Part shown: positions 33,354-42,049 of the stretch, in pieces | How positions within the stretch are numbered: position 1 is the stretch's first letter | Layout of the letters: the number at the start of each line of letters is the position of its first letter | Assembly (NCBI RefSeq): GCF_900155585.1 | Contig: NZ_LT707417.1 | Span: 372,001 to 436,000, forward strand | Reading direction: 5' to 3' | Length of the DNA stretch: 64,000 nt | From: Aedoeadaptatus urinae | GTDB lineage: Bacteria; Bacillota; Clostridia; Tissierellales; Peptoniphilaceae | Translations under genes and position numbers: made by a program | Notes under the pieces: model-generated | Told to the model about the DNA's origin: nothing | The model's input: only the letters and a program-made list of their open reading frames with translations | Databases searched by the model: none

Positions 33354-33860
33354 ATGAACACGAAAACTTTAGTACAGGGAGCTATTTTCATCGCATTGGG
33401 CACCATTTTACACACCGTGGTCCCGGGATTTTTTAACGGCATGAAGCCCGACTTTATGCTTTTCTGTTTAATCGCTTACATTATTTTAAACCCGAAGCCC
33501 TTGCCCACCTTGGCCATGGGCGTGGCCACCGGCGTTATGGCGGCATTGACCACCCAATTCCCCGGCGGTCAGCTTCCGAACATCTGCGATAAAATCGTCG
33601 CCGCATTTTCCGTCCTGCTTATGATTCGCGCAATTCCCGGCGACGGCACCGTAAAAAAAGCCATTATTTACTTCGTCGCCACCATTATCAGCGGCTCCGT
33701 GTTCTTGGGAACGGCCATGCTCCTCGTGGGTCTGCCCGGCGATGCGGCCTTTACCGCCATGTTCGTCGCCGTCGTCCTTCCCACGGCAGCCATGACGGCG
33801 GTATTAGGCGTCATTTACGAAAGAGTCATCGCCGTCAACTACAAACGGAATCGAGCCTAG
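33354..33860 (+). CDS. trpP: ECF-type tryptophan transporter S component (TrpP)
   Basis: 168-residue membrane protein of the TrpP family, with the typical opening N-T-K-T-L-V-Q-G-A-I-F-I-A-L-G-T-I-L-H, M-K-P-D-F-M-L near 32 and F-P-G-G-Q-L-P-N near 67. The Trp T-box directly upstream supports tryptophan as substrate. The ATG follows AAAAGGAG; a longer frame starting at 33333 lies in the terminator tail and is rejected. The ECF module 100 bases downstream is the likely energy source, shared with FolT. Confidence 0.92.
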   Translation: MNTKTLVQGAIFIALGTILHTVVPGFFNGMKPDFMLFCLIAYIILNPKPLPTLAMGVATGVMAALTTQFPGGQLPNICDKIVAAFSVLLMIRAIPGDGTVKKAIIYFVATIISGSVFLGTAMLLVGLPGDAAFTAMFVAVVLPTAAMTAVLGVIYERVIAVNYKRNRA

Positions 33861-33864
33861 GTCA

Positions 33865-33888
33865 AGAGCGAGTGCACTCGCTCTTTTT
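33865..33888 (+). terminator. intrinsic terminator after trpP
   Basis: Stem GAGCGAG/CTCGCTC with loop TGCA and five T; separates trpP from the ECF module. Confidence 0.9.
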
Positions 33889-33959
33889 CCATGTCCCTTT
33901 CAATGAGGCCTATGGTATAATACACAAGTTAAGGCAGTATTTGGAGCAAAGGAGCACTT

Positions 33960-34793
33960 ATGATCGAAATAAAAAATCTGGTCTATGAATACGAAGAGGC
34001 CGATCATCCGGCGGTGGGCGGCGTGGACCTCACCATCGAAAAGGGCGAATTCGTCGCCGTCTTGGGCCACAACGGCAGCGGCAAGTCCACCATGGCCAAG
34101 TGCTTAAACGGCTTGTTCCAACCGACACGTGGCGATGTCGTCATCGACGGCATGAACACCAAAGTGGAAGAGGACATTTGGAAGATTCGCGCCCGTGCCG
34201 GCATGGTGTTTCAAAATCCCGACAATCAAATCGTTGCCACCATCGTGGAAGAAGACGTGGCATTCGGCGCGGAAAACCTGGCTGTGGAGCAAGGGGAGCT
34301 GCGCCGCCGCGTAGACGAGGCCCTGGCGGCGGTGGAAATGACCGAGTACAAAGACGATCAGCCCCACAAACTTTCCGGTGGCCAGAAACAGCGGGTGGCC
34401 ATTGCGGGCATTCTCGCCATGAATCCCGACTACATTATTTTAGACGAGCCCACGGCCATGCTGGACCCCAGAGGCCGGGAGGAAGTCATGAAGACGATTC
34501 TGCGGCTGAATAAGGAAGAGGGCAAGACCATTATCCTCATCACCCACTTTATGTCGGAAGCCGTTCAGGCGGATCGGGTGGCGGTCATGGAAGAGGGCAA
34601 GCTCGTGTTGGAGGGCCCGCCACGGGAAGTCTTTAATCAAGTGGACACCATGAAGTCCCTGGGCTTGGACGTGCCTCAGGTTACGGAGCTCGCCGCCCGT
34701 TTAAAGGCCGCAGGCGTGCCCCTGCCCGACGGAATTTTAGATAGAGAGGAGTTTGTCGACGCCTTATGCCGAGCATCAGCATCCGAAATGTAA
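33960..34793 (+). CDS. ecfA1: ECF transporter ATPase A1
   Basis: One of the two ATPases of the shared energy-coupling factor module. 277 residues; Walker [10 protein letters not shown] at 36-44, Q-loop in V-F-Q-N-P-D-N-Q, signature L-S-G-G-Q-K-Q-R-V, Walker B I-I-L-D-E-P-T. The N-P-D-N-Q stretch after the Q-loop is characteristic of EcfA subunits. Overlaps ecfA2 by 28 bases. An extended -10 (TGGTATAAT) about 45 bases before the start probably drives the module. Confidence 0.95.
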   Translation: MIEIKNLVYEYEEADHPAVGGVDLTIEKGEFVAVLGHNGSGKSTMAKCLNGLFQPTRGDVVIDGMNTKVEEDIWKIRARAGMVFQNPDNQIVATIVEEDVAFGAENLAVEQGELRRRVDEALAAVEMTEYKDDQPHKLSGGQKQRVAIAGILAMNPDYIILDEPTAMLDPRGREEVMKTILRLNKEEGKTIILITHFMSEAVQADRVAVMEEGKLVLEGPPREVFNQVDTMKSLGLDVPQVTELAARLKAAGVPLPDGILDREEFVDALCRASASEM

Positions 34794-35626
34794 GCTATAT
34801 TTATAATCAGGGCCTGCCCTTCGAAAAGCGGGCGCTGAATCAAGTGAATCTGGACATTCATGCCGGCGAATTTATCGCCTTGGTGGGCCACACGGGCAGC
34901 GGCAAATCCACCTTGGTTCAACATTTAAACGGCCTCATGGAACCGACGGAAGGGAAGATCCTCTACGAAGGCACCAATTTTCGCGACAAGGGAAACATCG
35001 CCACTCTGCGCCAAAAGGTGGGCCTGGTGTTTCAATACCCGGAGTACCAGCTCTTTGAAGAGACCATCGCCAAAGACATCGCCTACGGGCCGAAGAATCT
35101 GGGCCTCACCGACGACGAGGTGGAGGACCGCGTGCGCCGCGCCATGGCGAGAGTGGGCCTGGACTACGACGAGAAAGGGGAGAAGAGCCCCTTCGCCCTT
35201 TCCGGCGGGCAAAAGCGGCGGGTGGCTATTGCCGGCATTCTGGCTATGGAGCCCGAGGTGCTGGTCTTGGACGAGCCCACGGCGGGACTGGATCCCCGGG
35301 GCAGTCGCGAAATCCTGGAAGAGATTCACGAGATTTATGAGTCCACCGGCACCACCATCGTCTTGGTGTCCCACAGCATGGAAGAAGTGGCCCGTCTCGC
35401 CACCCGCATGATCGTCATGGACCGAGGCGAAGTGTGCATGGACGGCACGCCCCGTGAAATTTTTGCGCGAGCGGAAGAGCTCCGCGCCATCGGTCTCGAC
35501 GTGCCCCAGGTGCGCCACACCATGACCGATCTAAAGGGCGCGGGCATTCCCATAAAGGAAGACTGTATTACCGTCGACGAAGCTTTCGACGAATTAAAGA
35601 CATGGTGGGAGGGAAGACATGCTTAA
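34766..35626 (+). CDS. ecfA2: ECF transporter ATPase A2
   Basis: 286 residues; Walker [10 protein letters not shown] at 41-49, Q-loop V-F-Q-Y-P-E-Y-Q, signature L-S-G-G-Q-K-R-R-V, Walker B L-V-L-D-E-P-T. Forms a heterodimer with EcfA1. Starts inside ecfA1 and overlaps ecfT by 8 bases, so the three are translated as a unit. Confidence 0.95.
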   Translation: MPSISIRNVSYIYNQGLPFEKRALNQVNLDIHAGEFIALVGHTGSGKSTLVQHLNGLMEPTEGKILYEGTNFRDKGNIATLRQKVGLVFQYPEYQLFEETIAKDIAYGPKNLGLTDDEVEDRVRRAMARVGLDYDEKGEKSPFALSGGQKRRVAIAGILAMEPEVLVLDEPTAGLDPRGSREILEEIHEIYESTGTTIVLVSHSMEEVARLATRMIVMDRGEVCMDGTPREIFARAEELRAIGLDVPQVRHTMTDLKGAGIPIKEDCITVDEAFDELKTWWEGRHA

Positions 35627-36431
35627 AGACATAACCATCGGCCAGTATTTTCCCGCCAAGTCCCCGGTCCACTCCCTGGACCCCCGATACAAAATCCTCA
35701 TTATGACGATTTTTATCGTGAGCCTGTTTTTCATTCAATCCTTTTGGCCTTATATCTTCGTCTTCGCGTGGCTCTTTTTAACCATTGTGGCGGCGAAAAT
35801 TCCCGTGAACATGGTGCTAAAGGGACTGAAGCCCCTGCGGCTGATCTTGATCTTTACCTTTGTCATGAATCTGTTTTTCATTCCCGGGGAAGAAATTTTC
35901 CGCTGGGGCTTTCTGTCCATCTCCCGTGAAGGGCTGGTGCAGGCCGTCTTTATGGCCATACGCCTCGTGCTTTTAGTCGTGGGGACCAGCCTCCTCACCT
36001 TGACCACCTCGCCTCTCGCCCTCACCGAAGGCTTTGAAAAGCTCATGAGCCCCCTGAAGCGGGTGGGCTTTCCCGCCCACGCCATCGCCATGATGATTAC
36101 CATCGCCCTGCGCTTCATTCCCACCTTAATCGACGAGGCGGATAAAATTATGAAGGCGCAAATGGCCCGCGGCGCCGATTTTGAATCGGGGAATGTGTTG
36201 AATCGGGCGAAGAATCTGGTGCCTCTTTTGGTGCCCTTGATCTTAAACGCCCTTCGCCGGGCGGAAGAGCTGGCCACCGCCATGGAAAGCCGCTGCTACC
36301 GCGGCGACGAACACCGCACGAAATTAAATCCCCTGCGCATCACCGGGAAGGATCACTTGTATTTCGCCCTGAACATGATCTTCTTCATCGCCGTCTGTGC
36401 CTCCCGCTGGATGCCCGTGCCCCTGCCATGA
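35619..36431 (+). CDS. ecfT: ECF transporter transmembrane component T
   Basis: 270-residue membrane scaffold linking the ATPases to interchangeable S components. About five hydrophobic segments; the two coupling-helix motifs are visible as Q-M-A-R-G-A-D-F near 185 and S-R-C-Y-R-G near 225. It overlaps truA by 4 bases, the ecfA1-ecfA2-ecfT-truA order seen widely in Bacillota. Confidence 0.94.
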   Translation: MLKDITIGQYFPAKSPVHSLDPRYKILIMTIFIVSLFFIQSFWPYIFVFAWLFLTIVAAKIPVNMVLKGLKPLRLILIFTFVMNLFFIPGEEIFRWGFLSISREGLVQAVFMAIRLVLLVVGTSLLTLTTSPLALTEGFEKLMSPLKRVGFPAHAIAMMITIALRFIPTLIDEADKIMKAQMARGADFESGNVLNRAKNLVPLLVPLILNALRRAEELATAMESRCYRGDEHRTKLNPLRITGKDHLYFALNMIFFIAVCASRWMPVPLP

Positions 36432-37171
36432 AAAATATATTGATCACCGTGGCCTACGACGGCACGAACTTTCACGGCTATCAGGATCAGGGGCCGAAAA
36501 AGCTTCGCACCGTGGAGACCCTGCTGCGGAGCGCTCTTGAAAAAACCGTGCATCACCCCGTGGCGCTGCAGTCCGCGGGCCGCACGGACAAAGGCGTTCA
36601 CGCCCTGGGGCAAAAGGCGAACTTCCTCTCGGACACCACCATCGACCTGGGCAATTTCCCCCGAGTGGTCAATTACCACCTGCCCCGGGATCTGAGCATT
36701 ACCGAGGCCGTGGAAGTGCCCGAGGATTTTCATGCCCGCTACGGCGCCAAGAGAAAGCACTACAAGTACCGCATCTATAATGCCAAGCACCGAAGCGGCA
36801 TGTTGGATCGCTACGCCGTCCACGCCCCCTTCCCCCTGGATGTGGAGCGCATGGAAAGGGCCCTGAAGAAAATCGAGGGCTTCCACGACTACTCCGCCTT
36901 TATCGGCCGCTACGCATCGCCGGCCAATCCCAAGCGAGCCATCGACGAAATCACCGTGACCCGGGCGGGAGAGCTCATCGAAGTGGATTTTTACGGCAAA
37001 AGCTTTTTGAAAAACCAAATCCGCATCATTATGGGCTGCGCCATGGAAATCGGCCGCGGCCTCATGCCGGAAGATCAGCTGCTCAAGGCCACGAAGACAT
37101 TGGACCGCAAGGATTTAGGCCCCACGGCCCCCGCCAACGGATTGATCCTTATGTCCATCGATTACAAATAG
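36428..37171 (+). CDS. truA: tRNA pseudouridine(38-40) synthase TruA
   Basis: Makes pseudouridine in the tRNA anticodon stem-loop. 247 residues; catalytic Asp54 in S-A-G-R-T-D-K-G-V-H-A, Y-D-G-T-N-F-H-G-Y at 10-18 and K-S-F-L-K-N-Q-I-R near 195. Starts inside the ecfT stop region and ends at a terminator. Confidence 0.95.
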   Translation: MKNILITVAYDGTNFHGYQDQGPKKLRTVETLLRSALEKTVHHPVALQSAGRTDKGVHALGQKANFLSDTTIDLGNFPRVVNYHLPRDLSITEAVEVPEDFHARYGAKRKHYKYRIYNAKHRSGMLDRYAVHAPFPLDVERMERALKKIEGFHDYSAFIGRYASPANPKRAIDEITVTRAGELIEVDFYGKSFLKNQIRIIMGCAMEIGRGLMPEDQLLKATKTLDRKDLGPTAPANGLILMSIDYK

Positions 37172-37195
37172 CACGCGCCGCGTGCTGTTTTTTTG
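37170..37195 (+). terminator. intrinsic terminator after truA
   Basis: Stem AGCACGC/GCGTGCT overlapping the stop codon, then G and eight T. Confidence 0.88.
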
Positions 37196-37251
37196 TTTGA
37201 AAACAAATTCGATATGTTAGAATAGAGACAATATATAGAAAGAGGTGTTCT

Positions 37252-38112
37252 ATGCGCGGTAGCTTTAAAGTATTGGCCTGTTACCTTATGTGGGCTTTTC
37301 TCGTCTTATATTGGCCCATCTTCGGTGCCATGGATCCTTTGGCGGTCCTGTCCTTTCGCATCGTCTTTTCAATGATCTTTTGTCTGATCATCATGCTTAT
37401 TCTGGGACAGGGCCCCGCCATCCTCGCCCTCATGAAAGACAAAAGGCAGATGCTCTTTTTGCTCTTGGCGGGCATCACCATTACCATTAACTGGGGCGGC
37501 TACATCATCGCCGTGATGACCGGCCGTGTCCTGGACGCCTCATTGGCCTATTATATGTATCCCATCTTTTCCATCGTTCTCGGCTTTGTTATTTACAAAG
37601 AAAAGCTGCGGCCCATGCAGTGGGTGGCCTTCGCTCTCGCCATTATGGGCGTTACCGTCCCCATCGTCGCCTACGGTCAAGTGCCGATCTTTGCCATTAT
37701 GATCGGCGTCAGCTTTTCCATTTACGGTGCCTTTAAAAAGCAAGTGACCGCCACGGCAATGGAAAGCATTTTTATGGAAACTCTGCTGGTGACGCCACTG
37801 GCCATGATTTATCTGTTGGCCTTCAGTCACTTGGACGGACTCTCTGCAAGAGACATTATCCTGCTCCCCACCATGGGCATCGCAACCACCGTGCCCTTGA
37901 TCTTCTTTGCATCGGGGATGAAAGACACGGATCTTTCCGTGGCAGGCGTCTTAATGTACATTAATCCCACCATTCAACTCCTCCTCGGCGTCTTCTGCAT
38001 GGGTGAAGAATTTACCACCATCCACGCCTGGATGTTCGCCTTCGTGTGGGCCGGTGTGGCCCTGTTTTTGACGGACACCTTCCGGCAAAAGAAGAAAAAG
38101 GTCGTGGAGTAA
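37252..38112 (+). CDS. EamA-family (RarD-like) transporter
   Basis: 286 residues with about ten hydrophobic segments in two EamA repeats, drug/metabolite transporter superfamily. The opening Y-L-M-W-A-F-L-V-L-Y-W and the F-R-I-V-F-S segment near 37 resemble RarD-type members. Substrate cannot be predicted. A TAGAAT with an extended TG lies about 28 bases before the start; single-gene unit with its own terminator. Confidence 0.85.
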   Translation: MRGSFKVLACYLMWAFLVLYWPIFGAMDPLAVLSFRIVFSMIFCLIIMLILGQGPAILALMKDKRQMLFLLLAGITITINWGGYIIAVMTGRVLDASLAYYMYPIFSIVLGFVIYKEKLRPMQWVAFALAIMGVTVPIVAYGQVPIFAIMIGVSFSIYGAFKKQVTATAMESIFMETLLVTPLAMIYLLAFSHLDGLSARDIILLPTMGIATTVPLIFFASGMKDTDLSVAGVLMYINPTIQLLLGVFCMGEEFTTIHAWMFAFVWAGVALFLTDTFRQKKKKVVE

Positions 38113-38136
38113 AAATAAAATAAGAGACAGGTCAAG

Positions 38137-38166
38137 ACCCTCGAGAAAAATCGAGGGCCTTTTTTT
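38137..38166 (+). terminator. intrinsic terminator after the EamA gene
   Basis: Stem CCCTCGA/TCGAGGG followed by CC and seven T. Confidence 0.9.
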
Positions 38167-38167
38167 A

Positions 38168-38196
38168 TTGACAAGTGTTCACTGCTGTTATACACT
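38168..38196 (+). promoter_or_regulatory. promoter with overlapping inverted repeat, likely GntR auto-operator
   Basis: TTGACA, 17 bases, TACACT. The inverted repeat AGTGT (38174-38178) and ACACT (38192-38196) fills the spacer and -10 box, the position expected for autorepression by the YtrA-type regulator encoded next. Confidence 0.65.
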
Positions 38197-38218
38197 GTTA
38201 TAGAAATGAGGGATAGCC

Positions 38219-38593
38219 ATGGACATCATCATTGACAATTCCGCTTCTCTGCCCATCTATGAGCAGCTGCGGAATCAAATTCGCGATCAAATTATAAACG
38301 ACGTGCTGGCATACGACGAGCAGCTTCCTTCCATTCGCGTCCTCGCCAAGGATCTTTCCATCAGCATTATGACGGTAAAAAAAGCCTATGATGCGCTGGA
38401 AGAAGAAGGCTTTATCGTGACGCGGCAGGGGAAGGGATCTTTTGTCGCCGAGAAAAACGAGAATGTGGCGCGGGAAATCCTGCAAAAGGAAATCGAAGCA
38501 CATATGGAAGCCGTCGTCGCCATTGCACAGGATCACGGCATCGACAAGAAAGAGATTGTCGCCATGCTGGATATTTTCTTCGGAGGTGAATAA
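38219..38593 (+). CDS. YtrA-subfamily GntR transcriptional regulator
   Basis: 124 residues: an N-terminal winged helix-turn-helix (L-P-I-Y-E-Q-L-R-N-Q-I, L-P-S-I-R-V-L-A-K-D-L, T-V-K-K-A-Y-D-A-L-E, T-R-Q-G-K-G-S-F-V) and a short helical tail instead of an effector domain. That is the YtrA subfamily, whose members usually control an ABC transporter encoded beside them. The ATPase gene starts on the last base of this one. Confidence 0.92.
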   Translation: MDIIIDNSASLPIYEQLRNQIRDQIINDVLAYDEQLPSIRVLAKDLSISIMTVKKAYDALEEEGFIVTRQGKGSFVAEKNENVAREILQKEIEAHMEAVVAIAQDHGIDKKEIVAMLDIFFGGE

Positions 38594-39447
38594 TGGATCG
38601 AGTCGCTTTAAAAAATATTCGGAAGGAATACAGCGCCTTTACCCTGGACGGGGTCAGTTTTCCCGTGAAAGAGGGATTTATTACGGGCTTTATCGGTCCC
38701 AACGGCTCGGGCAAGACGACCACCATTCGCGCTATTTTAAATCTTAATCATTTAAACGGAGGCGAGGTGCTTTACCGCGGCGCGCCGCCGGAAGACAACG
38801 ACTACCTGCAGGATGTAGGCATCGTCCTCGATGAATCCTATTTTCCGAAAGACTGGTCCGTGGGAGACGTGAACAAAGTCTTGTCCGTGGGCTATAAAAA
38901 TTGGAACGGCACGGAATTTTCGAAGCGGGTGGCGGGATACGGCATCGACGAAAAATTAAATGTGAAGGGCCTTTCCCGGGGCATGACGACGAAGCTTATG
39001 CTCGCCGCCGCTCTGTCCCACGGCGCCAAGACCTTGATCTTGGACGAGCCCACCAGCGGGCTGGATCCCCGCTCCCGCGATGAATTTCGCGACACCATTC
39101 AACGCTACATGGCGGAGGATGAGGAAAACACGGTGCTCTTTTCCACCCACATTACGGAGGATTTGGAGGCCATTGCCGATTACATCGCCTTTATAATGGA
39201 TGGCGTGATGATTTTTTACGGCACGAAAGACGATTTTTTGGAGGCTTACCGCATCGTAAAGTGCAGTGAGGCGGATTTGAAAGCCGTCGATCCAAAAAAA
39301 ATTCTCGGCAAGAAAAAAACCTCCACCCACGTGGAAGTATTGGTGGCGACGGATGGGGCTCATGCTTTCGGCGAAAACGCCGTGGTGGAGAAGCCTTCCA
39401 TCGACCGCATTATGACTTTTTACCATCGAGGTGATGAAGATGCTTAA
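38593..39447 (+). CDS. ABC exporter ATPase (YtrB-like)
   Basis: 284 residues; Walker A G-P-N-G-S-G-K-T-T at about 35-43, signature in L-S-R-G-M-T-T-K-L, Walker B L-I-L-D-E-P-T-S-G-L-D. The C-terminal extension of about 70 residues is typical of exporters paired with ABC-2 permeases. It overlaps the permease gene slightly. In other Bacillota such units respond to cell-wall-active peptides; the substrate here is unknown. Confidence 0.92.
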   Translation: MDRVALKNIRKEYSAFTLDGVSFPVKEGFITGFIGPNGSGKTTTIRAILNLNHLNGGEVLYRGAPPEDNDYLQDVGIVLDESYFPKDWSVGDVNKVLSVGYKNWNGTEFSKRVAGYGIDEKLNVKGLSRGMTTKLMLAAALSHGAKTLILDEPTSGLDPRSRDEFRDTIQRYMAEDEENTVLFSTHITEDLEAIADYIAFIMDGVMIFYGTKDDFLEAYRIVKCSEADLKAVDPKKILGKKKTSTHVEVLVATDGAHAFGENAVVEKPSIDRIMTFYHRGDEDA

Positions 39448-40102
39448 AACCTGCAAAATGGATTTTTTGGGCATTCGCCCTTATATGACTTGGAAGCCTA
39501 TTGCATTTTTCATCCTGTTTTCCGTGGGATTTACCTACATTGGAGATTATTCCGTCTTTCCCATGGTCTTCGCCATGATCGTGTCCTTAATGATCATGAC
39601 CTACCCCTTCGTGACCGGCGAAGATTCCGGGACGGAGCGGCTCTACCGTATGATCGGCATGGAAGATGAGGATACGGTTAAGGGCCGTTACCTTTATTCT
39701 TTCGTGGTATTTCTCGTCGCAATCCTCGCCGCCCTCGTCATTATGAATGGCGTGAATCTGGTGAAAAACGGCGAACTGTTAATCGGTGAAAGCTTGATGA
39801 GCGGCGGGCTCTATCTCGCCGTGTCCATCCTATTTATGGACATCAATGTGCCGATCTTCTTTGCCGTGGGCCACAAAAGAGCTAAGGCGGTGGCCGGGGG
39901 AGCCATCATCGCCGCGACATTAATCGTCGTCGGCATATCTGGCTTTGCCGCCTCGGCTTTTCCCGATGAAGCCAAGGGCCTTTACCTGTGGGCGACGAGC
40001 CACGTGGCGCTCATCGCGCTTTTCGGCATCGCGTTCTTGGTGCTGATGACCATGCTATCTTATGGCATAGCCCTGAAAAAATTTAAGAAGAGAGATTTAT
40101 AA
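39440..40102 (+). CDS. ABC-2 type permease
   Basis: About 220 residues with six hydrophobic segments; resembles the small ABC-2 membrane family that accompanies YtrA-type regulators. Three in-frame starts exist (GTG 39431, ATG 39434, ATG 39440); the GAGGTGA ribosome site overlaps the first two, so the third is preferred. Forms the transport channel with the preceding ATPase. Confidence 0.85.
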   Translation: MLKTCKMDFLGIRPYMTWKPIAFFILFSVGFTYIGDYSVFPMVFAMIVSLMIMTYPFVTGEDSGTERLYRMIGMEDEDTVKGRYLYSFVVFLVAILAALVIMNGVNLVKNGELLIGESLMSGGLYLAVSILFMDINVPIFFAVGHKRAKAVAGGAIIAATLIVVGISGFAASAFPDEAKGLYLWATSHVALIALFGIAFLVLMTMLSYGIALKKFKKRDL

Positions 40103-40123
40103 TACGTTTCGAAAAAAAGAGCA

Positions 40124-40148
40124 TAAAAAAAGACGCCCGTAGGCGTCA
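40124..40148 (-). terminator. terminator of the tRNA gene (minus strand)
   Basis: On the minus strand, GACGCC-TACG-GGCGTC is followed by seven T, just after the tRNA 3' end. Confidence 0.88.
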
Positions 40149-40153
40149 TTTGG

Positions 40154-40226
40154 AGCTAACGAGGGGACTTGAACCCCTGACCTGCTGATTACGAATCAGC
40201 TGCTCTACCAACTGAGCCACGTTAGC
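40154..40226 (-). tRNA. tRNA-Thr, anticodon CGU
   Basis: Minus-strand cloverleaf: acceptor GCTAACG/CGTTAGC, D arm with CTCAGTTGGTAGAGC, anticodon stem GCTGA/TCAGC with loop TTCGTAA (anticodon CGT, reading ACG), T arm with GGTTCAAGTCC. The discriminator is T; the CCA end is not encoded. Own promoter and terminator. Confidence 0.95.
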
Positions 40227-40239
40227 GAATACTCCTATT

Positions 40240-40268
40240 ATTTTAGGTCATGTAAGCGGAAAATGCAA
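40240..40268 (-). promoter_or_regulatory. promoter of the tRNA-Thr gene
   Basis: On the minus strand TTGCAT, 17 bases, TAAAAT, about 14 bases before the mature tRNA 5' end. Confidence 0.7.
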
Positions 40269-40393
40269 GGGCCATGTAAAAATTCTTTCATGAAGGCGGG
40301 CGGCGATTGAAACGGCCCGCCTTTTATAGTACCATAGAAGCGATATGGTATGTCCCGGGGAGCCGGGATTTTTTAAATAGAGAGGACGAGCAC

Positions 40394-41212
40394 GTGTCCA
40401 TAGCGGAAATTGAACGAAGCATTATAAAAAAATATCGGAAGACCATTTGGCGCCGCTTTATTAAGGGCATCAACGACTACGACCTAATCGAAGACGGGGA
40501 TGTCATCGCCGTGGCCATTAGCGGCGGCAAGGACTCCCTGCTTCTGGCGAAGCTGTTGCAGGAATTGAAGCGCCACGGCAAGAAACAGTTTGAGCTCTTG
40601 TTTTTAACCATGGATCCCGGCTACCTGCCCTCCATTCGCAAGCAGGTGGAGGAAACGGCGAAGGCCATGGGGATTCCCCTGCAGATCTACGACAGCAATG
40701 TCTTTGAAGTGGCGGAGGACATGGGCGGGGAGAAGCCCTGCTACATGTGTGCCCGCATGAGGCGGGGGAGCCTTTACGACAAGGCCAAGTCCCTGGGGGC
40801 GAATAAGCTGGCCCTGGGCCACCACTTCGACGATGTCATCGAGACGGTGATGATGAATGTGCTCTTCGGCGGCAGCTACAAGACCATGATGCCCAAGCTT
40901 CACTCCACGAATTTCGAGGGCATGGAGCTGATTCGGCCCATGATTTTTATTCGGGAGTCGGACATTCGCCAGTGGGTGAAGTATAACGACCTCACCCCCA
41001 TCGACTGCGCCTGCACGGTGACGGCCAAGGAAAATTTCGGCGCCCGTGCCTATGTGAAGAACCTCATCGAAACCATTGCAGAGGAAAATCCAAACGTGGC
41101 CATGTCCATTTATCGCTCGGCGGAAAATGTGGAGCTCGGGGCGATTTTAGGTTATAAAGACAGCGAGGGAGAGAAGCACAGCTTTTTAGAACATTACGAG
41201 AAGGGAGAATAG
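40394..41212 (+). CDS. TtcA-family tRNA thiolation enzyme
   Basis: PP-loop ATP pyrophosphatase family that adenylates and thiolates tRNA (2-thiocytidine 32 in TtcA). From the GTG start the protein has 272 residues, S-G-G-K-D-S at 43-48 and the cysteine pair C-Y-M-C at 116-119, with further Cys in D-C-A-C-T near 206 that may complete an Fe-S site. A longer frame from 40307 runs through a GC-rich hairpin (GGCGGGC/GCCCGCC) and lacks a ribosome site; AGAGGA precedes the GTG. exoA starts one base after its stop. Confidence 0.85.
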   Translation: MSIAEIERSIIKKYRKTIWRRFIKGINDYDLIEDGDVIAVAISGGKDSLLLAKLLQELKRHGKKQFELLFLTMDPGYLPSIRKQVEETAKAMGIPLQIYDSNVFEVAEDMGGEKPCYMCARMRRGSLYDKAKSLGANKLALGHHFDDVIETVMMNVLFGGSYKTMMPKLHSTNFEGMELIRPMIFIRESDIRQWVKYNDLTPIDCACTVTAKENFGARAYVKNLIETIAEENPNVAMSIYRSAENVELGAILGYKDSEGEKHSFLEHYEKGE

Positions 41213-41213
41213 T

Positions 41214-41969
41214 ATGCGACTGATTTCATGGAATGTCAACGGCATTCGCGCCGCCTTAAAGAAGGGCTTTATGGATTTTTTCGAGGACGTGGACGCGGAT
41301 ATTTTCTGTCTGCAGGAGACCAAGCTTTCCGCGGGCCAGTTGGATTTGGAGCTTGTAGGCTACCATCAATACTGGAACTACGCCGAGAAAAAAGGCTACA
41401 GCGGCACGGCGGTCTTTACGAAGGAAGAGCCCATTCACGTGTCCTACGGCATCGACATGGAAGCGCACGACAAGGAAGGGCGGGTCATTACCTGCGAGTA
41501 CGAAGATTTCTTCCTGGTAACCTGCTACACCCCCAATTCCCAGCGTGGCCTGGCCCGCTTGGACTACCGCATGGAGTGGGAAGAGGATTTTCGCAAGTAC
41601 CTGAATATGTTGGATCAGGTGAAACCCGTCGTGCTTTGCGGGGATTTAAACGTGGCCCACAAGGAAATCGACCTGAAAAATCCCGCGGCCAATCGTAAAA
41701 ACGCCGGCTTCTCCGACGAAGAGCGCAGCCAATTTCAAAACCTGCTGGACGCCGGCTACACGGACACCTTCCGCCACCTCTATCCCGATGCGGAGGACCG
41801 CTACAGCTGGTGGAGCTATATTACCAAGGCCCGGGAAAGAAACGCCGGTTGGCGCATCGACTACTTCGTCGTCAGCGAACGGCTGGCGGAAGATATCGTC
41901 GAAGCCGACATTCGCGACGACATTATGGGCAGCGACCATTGTCCCGTTTATTTGGAGCTGGAAGTTTAG
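41214..41969 (+). CDS. xth: exodeoxyribonuclease III
   Basis: AP endonuclease and 3'-5' exonuclease for base-excision repair. 251 residues with the full motif set: W-N-V-N-G-I-R-A at 6-13, L-Q-E-T-K-L near 33, C-G-D-L-N-V-A-H near 142, W-R-I-D-Y-F near 218 and G-S-D-H-C-P-V near 241. Shares a transcript with the preceding gene. Confidence 0.95.
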   Translation: MRLISWNVNGIRAALKKGFMDFFEDVDADIFCLQETKLSAGQLDLELVGYHQYWNYAEKKGYSGTAVFTKEEPIHVSYGIDMEAHDKEGRVITCEYEDFFLVTCYTPNSQRGLARLDYRMEWEEDFRKYLNMLDQVKPVVLCGDLNVAHKEIDLKNPAANRKNAGFSDEERSQFQNLLDAGYTDTFRHLYPDAEDRYSWWSYITKARERNAGWRIDYFVVSERLAEDIVEADIRDDIMGSDHCPVYLELEV

Positions 41970-41977
41970 GGAATGGA

Positions 41978-42006
41978 TTGAAATCTTGAAGAAAAGTCGG
42001 TAAAAT
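41978..42006 (+). promoter_or_regulatory. promoter of fprA
   Basis: TTGAAA, 17 bases, TAAAAT; 43 bases before the fprA start. Confidence 0.7.
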
Positions 42007-42049
42007 TTAATGAGGTATAAGAATTAAATTTTAAAAGAAAGGTGAGACA

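Noticed and set aside
40291-40325. GC-rich hairpin GGCGGGC/GCCCGCC before the TtcA-family gene as a terminator
   Set aside because: Only four T follow and no plus-strand transcript is expected to end there, since the tRNA upstream is on the minus strand. Its role is unclear, so it is not listed as a terminator.
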